Part shown: positions 1 to 4,990 of the stretch, piece by piece
Layout of the letters: each line of letters begins with the position of its first letter
Numbering within the stretch: the first letter of the stretch is position 1
Assembly (NCBI GenBank): GCA_947630345.1
Contig: CANRHF010000127.1
Location: forward strand, 1-5,507
Direction of reading: 5' to 3'
DNA: 5,507 bases
Origin: an uncultured Oscillospiraceae bacterium
GTDB taxonomy: Bacteria > Bacillota > Clostridia > Oscillospirales > Oscillospiraceae
The notes under the pieces: model-generated
What the model was told of the DNA's origin: nothing
The model's database searches: none
What the model saw: only the letters and a program-made list of their open reading frames with translations
Position numbers and translations under genes: made by a program

Positions 1-668
1 TTGAGGTAGATCAGGGCGGTGAACCAGTCGTTCCAGAAGGCCACCATGGAGAACACCACGATCACCGCCATAATGGACCGGCTCAGGGGCACGATCACCC
101 GGAGGAAGACGGTAAAATCGTCGGCGCCGTCGATCTGGGCGGCCTCCACCAGCTCATGGGGCACGTTGTTCTCAAAGAAGTTTCGGACGATGATCACATT
201 GCCCATGCCCACGCCGCCGGGGAGAAACAATGCCCACATATTTCCCAGCAGGCCGGTATTTTTGGCCACCAGGTAGGTGGGGATCAGGCCGCCGCCAAAG
301 TACATGGTGATGATGAAGAAAATGCTGATCCACTTCCGGCCGGGCAGGTCCTTCCGGCTCAGGGGGTAGGCGGTGATGTACACCGTCACCAGGGAGTAGA
401 TGGTGCCCACCACCGTGTAAAGCACGGAGTTGAAGAAGCCCCGGAGCAGGTCGCTGTTCTGGAACACCCGCACATAGCCCTCCACGGTGAACTGGCTGGG
501 CAGCAGGAAGGTCTTCCCGGCGTACACGTCGTAGGGGTCGGACACGGAGGCCACCAGCACATAGTACAGCGGGTAGGCGATGATGAGCATGATCACGGTG
601 CAAAGCACCACCAGGACGATATCGCTGGCCCGGTCGGACAGGCCCACGCTCTTTTTATCCTTTTTCAT
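1..668 (-). CDS. Carbohydrate ABC transporter permease, LplC/YtcP type (3' end cut off by window edge)
   Basis: This is the second integral-membrane subunit of a CUT1-class ABC importer for oligosaccharides or glycan fragments. It should pair with the LplB-like permease upstream in the cytoplasmic membrane. Reading leftwards from ATG 668-666 gives 222 codons with no stop, so roughly the last quarter of a usual ~290-300-residue protein lies off the window. Visible parts are a first membrane segment (about residues 17-40), the SDP...G...LP..FT.EGY stretch typical of LplC (43-65), further helices around 82-103, 114-134 and 142-162, and the EAA cytoplasmic loop (E175-A-A-Q-I-D-G181) with P194, which docks on the ATPase. 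AAGGAGG lies about 10 nt before the ATG, inside the 15-nt gap after the preceding stop, so the two genes are co-transcribed. The membrane segments are judged by eye. The substrate cannot be told from the sequence. Confidence 0.93.
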   Translation of the reverse strand, partial: MKKDKKSVGLSDRASDIVLVVLCTVIMLIIAYPLYYVLVASVSDPYDVYAGKTFLLPSQFTVEGYVRVFQNSDLLRGFFNSVLYTVVGTIYSLVTVYITAYPLSRKDLPGRKWISIFFIITMYFGGGLIPTYLVAKNTGLLGNMWALFLPGGVGMGNVIIVRNFFENNVPHELVEAAQIDGADDFTVFLRVIVPLSRSIMAVIVVFSMVAFWNDWFTALIYL

Positions 669-683
669 AGATCCGCCGCCTCC

Positions 684-1631
684 TTACACAAAGCTGACGT
701 CCGCCGTCTTCTTGGCGATCTGGTTGACGATGATCAGCAGAATGATGTTGATCACGGTGTTGAACAGACCGATGGCGGTGGAGTAGCTGTAGGCGTGGTC
801 CAGAATGCCCTGCTCGTAGACGTACACCGCGATCACGTCGCTGGTGGCCTTGTTCAGGTCGGTCTGGAGCAGGAAGACTTTCTCGAAGCCCACGCTCATG
901 ATGCCGCTGGCGCTCATGATCAGCTGGAGGATGATCATGGGGGTCAGCTCCGGGATGTCGATGTTCAGGATCCGCTGGAACATGGAGGCGCCGTCGATCT
1001 TGGCGGCCTCGTAGAGGGCCGGATCCACCGCTGAAAGGGTCGCGAGGTAAATGATGGTGCCCCAGCCGGCGTCCTGCCATATGCCGGAGGCGATGTAGAT
1101 GGTGCGGAAGGCCTCGGGGACGGTCATGAAGTCGATCTGCTGACCGATCAGCAGGTTAATGAGGCCGCCGTAGGGGCTCAGGAAGATCCGGATCATACCG
1201 CAGACCACCATGATGGAGATGAAGTGGGGAGCGTAGAGCACGGTCTGGACCACCCGCTTATACTTTTTGAACCGCAGCTGGTTGATGGCCAGGGACAGCA
1301 GGATCGGTACCGGGAAGCTCCACAGGAGGCCGAACAGGCTGAGCTTGACGGTGTTGACGATCATGCGCTTGAAATTGGGGGCGGTGAAGAACCGCTCGAA
1401 CCAATCCCAGCCCACCCATTCGCTTCCGAAGAAGCCCCGGCTGGGCTTGTAGTCCCGGAAGGCGATCTGGATGCCGTACATGGGGACGTACTTATAAATG
1501 ATCGTAATGACCACGGGGATCAGCAGCAGGACGTAAAGCTGCCAGCTCTCCAGGATCCGACGGCCCAGGGTCTTGCCGTGGGGCTTGAGGGCTGTTCTCT
1601 TTGCGCCCGCTTGCGCGGATGTTTTTTGCAC
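684..1631 (-). CDS. Carbohydrate ABC transporter permease, LplB/YteP type
   Basis: A 315-residue permease of the CUT1 (binding-protein-dependent sugar) importer family. It is full length and begins the minus-strand operon. A basic N-terminal tail (residues 1-29) leads into the first membrane helix (about 32-50). The family stretch with P50, G53 and F58 follows, then helices near 92-116, 127-151, 178-200, 228-248 and 281-307. The EAA loop, E208-A-A-K-I-D-G214 with I226-P227, is the contact for the cytoplasmic ATPase. The C-terminal SDVIAVYVYEQG block (263-274) is typical of LplB and YteP relatives. The start is GTG at 1631-1629, supported by AAGGAGG about 10 nt upstream. There is no in-frame ATG before residue 51. 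No ATPase gene is seen. Many CUT1 systems share one MsmK/MsmX-like ATPase encoded elsewhere (family knowledge). Lipo-oligosaccharide, rhamnogalacturonan and other glycan fragments are known substrates of relatives, so no substrate is assigned. Confidence 0.95.
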   Translation of the reverse strand: MQKTSAQAGAKRTALKPHGKTLGRRILESWQLYVLLLIPVVITIIYKYVPMYGIQIAFRDYKPSRGFFGSEWVGWDWFERFFTAPNFKRMIVNTVKLSLFGLLWSFPVPILLSLAINQLRFKKYKRVVQTVLYAPHFISIMVVCGMIRIFLSPYGGLINLLIGQQIDFMTVPEAFRTIYIASGIWQDAGWGTIIYLATLSAVDPALYEAAKIDGASMFQRILNIDIPELTPMIILQLIMSASGIMSVGFEKVFLLQTDLNKATSDVIAVYVYEQGILDHAYSYSTAIGLFNTVINIILLIIVNQIAKKTADVSFV

Positions 1632-1641
1632 GCTGGTTTTC

Positions 1642-1648
1642 CCTCCTT
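1642..1648 (-). promoter_or_regulatory. Ribosome binding site that fixes the GTG start of the LplB-like permease
   Basis: The minus strand reads AAGGAGG here, a near-perfect complement to the 16S rRNA tail, about 10 nt before GTG 1631-1629. No in-frame ATG lies nearby, so this site is the main reason for accepting a GTG start. Confidence 0.85.
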
Positions 1649-1649
1649 A

Positions 1650-1659
1650 AAAACGTTTT
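1650..1659. promoter_or_regulatory. Candidate LacI-family operator: AAAACGTTTT palindrome
   Basis: A perfect 10-bp palindrome with a central CG, the usual core of LacI/GalR operators. It lies 1 bp upstream of the permease ribosome binding site on the minus strand. It would sit about 90 nt into the predicted permease leader transcript, so bound repressor could act as a roadblock. Symmetry does not extend beyond 10 bp. A 10-bp palindrome has roughly a one-in-three chance of occurring somewhere in a region this long, so the call rests on the CG core and the location. Confidence 0.4.
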
Positions 1660-1688
1660 CCGAAAGTGATTGCCTGGGCGCCGCCTCC

Positions 1689-1704
1689 GGCCGGGTCACC
1701 GGCC
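1689..1704 (-). other. GC hairpin in the predicted permease leader mRNA
   Basis: GGCCGG and CCGGCC arms surround a 4-nt loop, giving a perfect 6-bp all-GC stem about 45-60 nt after the predicted minus-strand transcription start. No U-run follows on the minus strand, so it is not an intrinsic terminator by itself. It may be an mRNA-stabilising element, part of a larger leader fold, or chance in GC-rich DNA. No known riboswitch class is recognised. Confidence 0.4.
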
Positions 1705-1727
1705 TGTGCCGCAAGGTCGACGCATGG

Positions 1728-1736
1728 TGAAACGAT
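1728..1736 (+). repeat. TGAAACGAT copy 1 (inverted partner at 1883-1891)
   Basis: The nonamer TGAAACGAT occurs here and again in the opposite orientation at 1883-1891, the two lying on either side of the permease promoter. TGAAACG matches the left half of the common LacI-family and catabolite-response consensus, but the right half here does not match. It would lie at about +12 to +20 of the permease transcript. A repeated 9-mer in either orientation is not very unlikely in a region this size, so operator function is a suggestion only. Confidence 0.35.
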
Positions 1737-1753
1737 ATTTTATGAACAGCTAC

Positions 1754-1783
1754 AATGTACCACAGAAAACGGGGAATTGTCAA
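1754..1783 (-). promoter_or_regulatory. Predicted SigA-type promoter for the permease operon
   Basis: On the minus strand a perfect TTGACA -35 box (1783-1778) is followed after 18 bp by TACATT (1759-1754). The -10 box is preceded by TGG, giving an extended -10 (TG-N-TACATT). Transcription would begin near 1747, leaving a leader of about 116 nt before the GTG start of the first permease gene. The -35 match and the extended -10 compensate for the imperfect -10 hexamer. Confidence 0.65.
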
Positions 1784-1829
1784 TACGGTTCTTGCAGTTT
1801 TTTGCTATAATTTTTCATTTTATTTGAAA

Positions 1830-1859
1830 TATACAAATTCAAGCCCTATTTTTTGTATA
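1830..1859. repeat. AT-rich inverted repeat TATACAAA / TTTGTATA
   Basis: Perfect 8-bp arms at 1830-1837 and 1852-1859 lie around a 14-bp spacer, between the two divergent promoters. It could be a protein-binding dyad or simply AT-rich promoter-upstream DNA. No regulator is recognised for it. Confidence 0.35.
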
Positions 1860-1882
1860 CTTTGAACCTGTAATTTATAGTA

Positions 1883-1891
1883 ATCGTTTCA
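1883..1891 (-). repeat. TGAAACGAT copy 2, possible LacI-type half-operator
   Basis: The minus strand reads TGAAACGAT, identical to the copy at 1728-1736 in opposite orientation. About four of seven pairs around the central CG (1885-1886) are symmetrical, so it is an imperfect LacI-like site. It lies about 20 bp upstream of the lacI -35 box and about 100 bp upstream of the permease -35 box. Together with sites nearer the two starts it could allow looping, but this is inference. Confidence 0.35.
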
Positions 1892-1909
1892 TGAATTTTC
1901 ATTTGGCCC

Positions 1910-1938
1910 TTTACAAATGCCGTGAAATCTGTTATACT
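1910..1938 (+). promoter_or_regulatory. Predicted SigA-type promoter for lacI and downstream genes
   Basis: TTTACA (1910-1915), then an optimal 17-bp spacer, then TATACT (1933-1938). Each box differs from consensus at one position. Transcription would start near 1945, giving a leader of about 30 nt before the lacI ATG. A TGAAAT half-site (1923-1928) sits in the spacer, and a palindrome follows immediately after the start, so the promoter seems built for repression. Confidence 0.8.
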
Positions 1939-1946
1939 GAATCCAA

Positions 1947-1956
1947 TGAAATTTCA
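1947..1956. promoter_or_regulatory. Candidate autoregulatory operator TGAAATTTCA
   Basis: A perfect 10-bp palindrome at about +3 to +12 of the predicted lacI transcript, a classic repressor position. Its right arm also pairs with an upstream GTGAAAT (1922-1928) as a wider inverted repeat, GTGAAAT ... ATTTCAC (1951-1957). The centre is AT, not the usual LacI-family CG, which weakens assignment to this regulator. It could instead serve a different protein. Confidence 0.5.
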
Positions 1957-1976
1957 CAGAACAAGGAGGAATCCCT

Positions 1977-2954
1977 ATGCCCAAACCTACCATGAAGGAC
2001 GTAGCCCGGGAGGCGGGGGTGGCCCTGGGGACCGTATCCAAGGTCGTCAACGGCATTCCCGTGGGCGAGGAGTACCGCGTCCGGGTGGAGGAGGCCATCG
2101 AACGGCTCAACTACCGCATCAACAGCTACGCCAAGGGCCTGCGCAGCAGCAGGACCTATCTCATCGCGGTGATGGTGCCAAATCTCATCAGCCCCTTTTT
2201 CGCCAAGCTGGTCAACTGCATCAACCGCTCCCTGGCCGCCCGGAAATACCGGATGCTGCTCTTTGCCACGGACTATGACAACGAGCAGGAGCAGGAATAT
2301 GTGTACCTGGCGGAGCAGCAGAAGGTGGACGGCATCATCTGCCTGTCCTACAATCCCAACCTGATCCTCCCGGCGGGGGTGCCCCTGGTGTCCATCGACC
2401 GGTATTTCAGCACCAACGTCCCCTGCGTCTCCAGCGACAACTACGGCGGCGGCCGGCTGGCGGCGGAGAAGCTGGTGGAAAACGGGTGCCGGAATTTGGC
2501 CTTCCTGCGGATCGGCTCCAAGCTGGTCAACGAGCCCAACAAGCGGAAGGATGGCTTCGTCAGCGCCTGCGAGGCCCTAGGCGTGCCCTACACCCTGAAG
2601 ATCATTGACGACGGCACCCCCTATTCCGCCTTTGAGGACTTCCTGCGGGAACACCTCCACGATGGGAAGCTGGATTTCGACGGCATCTTCTGCGTCACCG
2701 ACTCCCTGGCCCATCAAATTTTGCTCACCCTTCGGGATATGGAGCTGCGGGTGCCGGAGGAGGTACAGGTCATCGGCTTCGATGGGGTCCGCTGCTTTGG
2801 GGACATGGAGCTGTACTGCTCCACCATCGTCCAGCCGGTGGAGGATATCGCCGCCACCTGCGTGGACATGGTGACGGAAAAGGACCTGGACAAGGCGCCG
2901 TCCCTGGTGTGCCTGCCGGTGACCTACGCCCAGGGCGGAACGACAAAGGGGTGA
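1977..2954 (+). CDS. LacI/GalR-family transcriptional regulator
   Basis: A 325-residue cytoplasmic DNA-binding regulator, probably a repressor that senses a sugar and controls the divergent permease operon and itself. The N-terminal helix-turn-helix (residues 4-25: MKDVAREAGV...GTVSKVVN) aligns without gaps to E. coli LacI numbering. The base-reading positions are L17, G18 and K22. K replaces the common R at 22. The hinge helix (about 50-57, AKGLRS) holds L55, the expected minor-groove leucine. The rest is a periplasmic-binding-protein-like sensor core: N-subdomain start VMVPNLISPFF, the DGII segment, SIDR and SDNYGGGRLAAEKL, and near the end VIGFDG. The length is normal. AAGGAGGA lies 6 nt before the ATG. 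The ligand cannot be read from the sequence. The stop is only 4 bp before the next gene, so it likely heads an operon. Confidence 0.95.
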   Translation: MPKPTMKDVAREAGVALGTVSKVVNGIPVGEEYRVRVEEAIERLNYRINSYAKGLRSSRTYLIAVMVPNLISPFFAKLVNCINRSLAARKYRMLLFATDYDNEQEQEYVYLAEQQKVDGIICLSYNPNLILPAGVPLVSIDRYFSTNVPCVSSDNYGGGRLAAEKLVENGCRNLAFLRIGSKLVNEPNKRKDGFVSACEALGVPYTLKIIDDGTPYSAFEDFLREHLHDGKLDFDGIFCVTDSLAHQILLTLRDMELRVPEEVQVIGFDGVRCFGDMELYCSTIVQPVEDIAATCVDMVTEKDLDKAPSLVCLPVTYAQGGTTKG

Positions 2955-2958
2955 GACA

Positions 2959-3651
2959 ATGGCAAGCGAATATTTAAAGTGGAAGTTCCGGGACGTCCAG
3001 CCCGATCCCCCGCCGCGGGAGCTGTCGAAAAAGGAGAAAGTCCTGAATTTTCTGGACTATTATAAATGGTGGCTGGTGGCCGGCACCGTGGGCCTGGTTC
3101 TGCTGGGGAACCTGATCTGGACCATGCTGGGCATTGGGAAGGTCCGGCCGGACTATATTTTCGCCTACGTCACGGACAGTAAATTCTCCGAAGAGCAGGA
3201 GGTATCGCTGGAGACGGCCCTGGCCACCCTGGGAGAGGACGTGAATGGGGACGGCCAGGTGGTGGTGGAGCTGCGGCAGTACGCCCGGAACGTGGAGGGC
3301 GACCCGGAGACTGCCATGTACTTCCAGTACGCGGACAGCATCACCCTGGCCGCCGACATTGACATGGGGGAGAGCTTTTTCTACCTGTCCGACGATCCGG
3401 AGTTCCTCCAGCAGGCCTACCAGCTCTATTCCTTCCCCGACGGCACGCCTCCGGGAGAGGACGATTACGACGTCTCCGACAAGGTCTTCCGCTGGGCGGA
3501 CTGCCCGGCCCTGGCCGGGCTGGAGGTGGATCAGGAGGCCATGGAGAACGTCTATATCGGCCGCCGGGTCTATTATAAAGAGGATCAGATCAAAAAACTG
3601 GGCCCCAGCGAGGCCCTGTGGGCCATTATTTTGGAGGGGGCGGAATCGTGA
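2959..3651 (+). CDS. Single-pass membrane protein of unknown function with a DxNxDG loop
   Basis: A 230-residue protein whose family I cannot name, although similar hypothetical proteins seem common in Oscillospiraceae (recollection, not a search). The N-terminus is cytoplasmic-looking (K24-K25-E-K27). A membrane helix follows at about residues 36-58 (YYKWW...IWTMLG), and then about 170 acidic residues predicted to face outside. The start of a calcium-binding loop is clear at D94-V-N96-G-D98-G99, as in EF-hand or dockerin repeats. Position 9 is V and position 12 is L where acidic or polar ligands are expected, so the site is degenerate. The ATG follows the lacI stop by 4 bp, and a GGGGTGA-like ribosome site lies in the lacI tail. 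The last codons overlap the next gene's GTG by 4 bp, suggesting translational coupling. Confidence 0.85.
   Translation: MASEYLKWKFRDVQPDPPPRELSKKEKVLNFLDYYKWWLVAGTVGLVLLGNLIWTMLGIGKVRPDYIFAYVTDSKFSEEQEVSLETALATLGEDVNGDGQVVVELRQYARNVEGDPETAMYFQYADSITLAADIDMGESFFYLSDDPEFLQQAYQLYSFPDGTPPGEDDYDVSDKVFRWADCPALAGLEVDQEAMENVYIGRRVYYKEDQIKKLGPSEALWAIILEGAES
3633..3637 (+). promoter_or_regulatory. Ribosome binding site deciding the lipoprotein start
   Basis: GGAGG lies 10 nt before GTG 3648-3650. An upstream in-frame ATG at 3618 would place this site inside the coding sequence and add ten residues before the signal peptide, so the GTG start is preferred. Confidence 0.7.
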
Positions 3652-4211
3652 AACGGTTGATTGCGATTTTGGCCCTGCTGTGCCTGCTGCTCACCGGCTG
3701 CTCCGGCCCGGCCCGGGACCCCAGCTGGGAGGAGGACTGGGTGGGCCTGGGAAACGTCCTGGCGGTGGACACCCCGGCGGACTTCACCCTGCGGGACAAT
3801 CAGGACGCCCTGAGCCCCAACGGAATTTACTATGTCTCCTGGTCCTCCGGGGAGGGGCAGACCATTGAAAACGACGAGGGGGAGGAAGCGACCCTCTACC
3901 CGGTGCAGGTCTTTTTGCTGCTGGAGTCCAATTCCGACCCCCAGGGGGAGATCGACGCCTGGAAGGCATTGGAATCCGAAAACTACACCATTGGCCAGGA
4001 GGAGACAGTCTCCGCCGCCGGCCTGGAATTTACGGTTCTGCCCCTGCTCTCCGCCGGGGAGGACAACCCCTTCCGCCAGGGGACCACGGCCTTCGCCACC
4101 CAGGGGAACTGGTGCCTCTGCCTGGAGATCCTCACCAGCGACGCGGCGGATACCCGGCAGATCCTCACCGAATATTTGGACGCGTTGCATTTGGGAGAGG
4201 GGGCGCGGTAG
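3648..4211 (+). CDS. Predicted lipoprotein of unknown function
   Basis: A 187-residue precursor exported through Sec and anchored by a lipid on the outer face of the membrane. With the GTG start, the signal peptide is textbook: K2-R3, a hydrophobic core of about 12 residues (L4-L15), then the lipobox L15-T16-G17-C18. C18 is the expected lipidation site. The mature part, about 170 residues, is acidic and has no recognised domain. It contains a possible beta-rich core (about residues 65-80 and 110-145). The N-terminus fits a lipoprotein much better from GTG than from the upstream ATG at 3618. The GTG overlaps the previous stop (GTGA) and the TAG stop is 2 bp before the next start, so it belongs to the operon. 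It might partner with the preceding single-pass protein or with the following membrane protein. No substrate-binding fold is evident, so it is not the missing sugar-binding protein. Confidence 0.85.
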   Translation: MKRLIAILALLCLLLTGCSGPARDPSWEEDWVGLGNVLAVDTPADFTLRDNQDALSPNGIYYVSWSSGEGQTIENDEGEEATLYPVQVFLLLESNSDPQGEIDAWKALESENYTIGQEETVSAAGLEFTVLPLLSAGEDNPFRQGTTAFATQGNWCLCLEILTSDAADTRQILTEYLDALHLGEGAR

Positions 4212-4213
4212 CT

Positions 4214-4990
4214 GTGGTCCTGTTTTTCCCCGACGCCGAGGAGCGGGAGGAAAGCCCCTACCGGGCGGTGGGCTTTGCCCGATACCGGGAGGTGCTGGAG
4301 GGCAATTTTAAGGAATTTTTCCTGGTGAGCTTCCTGGCTCTGATCTCCCTGCTCCCCTTTGCCGCCGGCATGACCTATGCCGTTCTCTCCGCCAGCGCGT
4401 TGGTGATGATCCCCGTCTCCCTGGCGGGGGGCGCCCTCTCCGGGCCCTTCCTGGCCTGCATGTATGATCTGATCCTCCGCCGCCTGCGGGACGATCTGGA
4501 CGACTGGTGGCTCTGCTGGAAAAAATCCATGGGCCAGAACTGGAAAGCCGCTTTGCTGCCCGGGGCGGTGCAAGGGCTGTTTCTGGGGGTGCTGATCTTC
4601 AGCGGCGCCATGCTGCTGCTCTGGGCGGAGGGGACGGTGTCCCTGGGCACCCTGGGCCTGCTGCTGATGGCGGCGCTGCTGGGGACCATGATCCTCTCGG
4701 TCTGGTGGCCCCAGGTGGTGCTGTTCGACCAAAAGCCCGGCATCCAGCTGAAAAACTGTCTGCTGTTTCTGGTGCTGCACCTGTGGCGGAGCCTGGGCGC
4801 GGCGGCGGTGCAGGTGGTGTTCTGGCTGCTGATGTTTCTGCTGCTGCCCTGGTCGGGGCTGGCGGTGCCCTTTTTGGGGGTGTGGTACATCCTGTTTTTG
4901 GCGCTGTTCATCCTCTACCGGCCCCTGGACCAGGCGTTTCGGATCGAGGAGCAGTTTGACGCCCTACAGGCGAAAAAGGAGGAATCCTGA
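4214..4990 (+). CDS. Multi-pass membrane protein, DUF624/YesL-like
   Basis: A 258-residue integral membrane protein with about six helices (approximately 35-57, 60-82, 112-137, 145-165, 193-211 and 215-235). The block GPFLACMYDLILRRLRDD (77-94) followed by WKKSMGQNWKAALLPG (102-117) resembles the GPA..A.Y...R.....F.+..+.N.+QA signature of DUF624 proteins such as B. subtilis YesL. These often sit beside CUT1 sugar transporters and have no proven biochemical role. The start is GTG 4214-4216, two bp after the lipoprotein stop. GGGAG/GAGG (4193-4200) lies somewhat far upstream (about 13-16 nt). A longer version from ATG 4112 would bury 100 bp inside the lipoprotein gene and add a low-complexity R/G-rich tail, so it is disfavoured. 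The terminal TGA overlaps the next ATG by one base. DUF624 membership needs a profile search. Confidence 0.82.
   Translation: MVLFFPDAEEREESPYRAVGFARYREVLEGNFKEFFLVSFLALISLLPFAAGMTYAVLSASALVMIPVSLAGGALSGPFLACMYDLILRRLRDDLDDWWLCWKKSMGQNWKAALLPGAVQGLFLGVLIFSGAMLLLWAEGTVSLGTLGLLLMAALLGTMILSVWWPQVVLFDQKPGIQLKNCLLFLVLHLWRSLGAAAVQVVFWLLMFLLLPWSGLAVPFLGVWYILFLALFILYRPLDQAFRIEEQFDALQAKKEES

Larger units (their letters stand above)
1632..1976. other. Divergent intergenic control region between permease operon and lacI
   Basis: These 345 bp contain no credible gene. The half nearest the permeases (about 1632-1730) is GC-rich and would be the permease leader mRNA. The rest (about 1731-1965) is strikingly AT-rich compared with the coding DNA. 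It contains one promoter for each direction, several TGAAA/TTTCA half-sites (1728, 1825, 1883-1891, 1923, 1947-1956) and an 8-bp inverted repeat (1830-1837 and 1852-1859). The only open frame crossing much of it (minus strand, about 1520-1783) runs into the permease gene in another frame and looks random. Confidence 0.85.

Noticed and set aside
156..1034. Long plus-strand open frame (292 codons) opposite the two permease genes
   Set aside because: It is antisense to conserved permease sequence, is dominated by H, D, G, V and Q, and has no ribosome site or family resemblance. GC-rich codons on the opposite strand commonly leave such open frames.
1803..1811. TGC-TATAAT as an additional plus-strand promoter
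   Set aside because: The hexamer and extended -10 are good, but no acceptable -35 sits 16-18 bp upstream, and a stronger promoter lies at 1910-1938. A weak extra start cannot be excluded.
3503..3520. GCCCGGCC-CT-GGCCGGGC inverted repeat as a terminator
   Set aside because: It lies within the single-pass protein's coding sequence (codons for P-A-L-A-G), has no T-run after it, and is easily produced by GC-rich codons.
3618..3647. Upstream ATG start for the lipoprotein
   Set aside because: It would put the GGAGG ribosome site inside the gene and add ten residues in front of an otherwise textbook signal peptide. GTG 3648 fits better.
4112..4213. Longer DUF624-like protein starting at ATG 4112
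   Set aside because: It would overlap the lipoprotein gene by 100 bp and add an R/G/P-rich stretch unlike membrane protein N-termini. GTG 4214 follows the stop closely.
3983..4780. Long minus-strand open frame opposite the lipoprotein and DUF624-like genes
   Set aside because: It is a Q/H/G-rich shadow frame without a ribosome site, and it lies fully over well-supported plus-strand genes.
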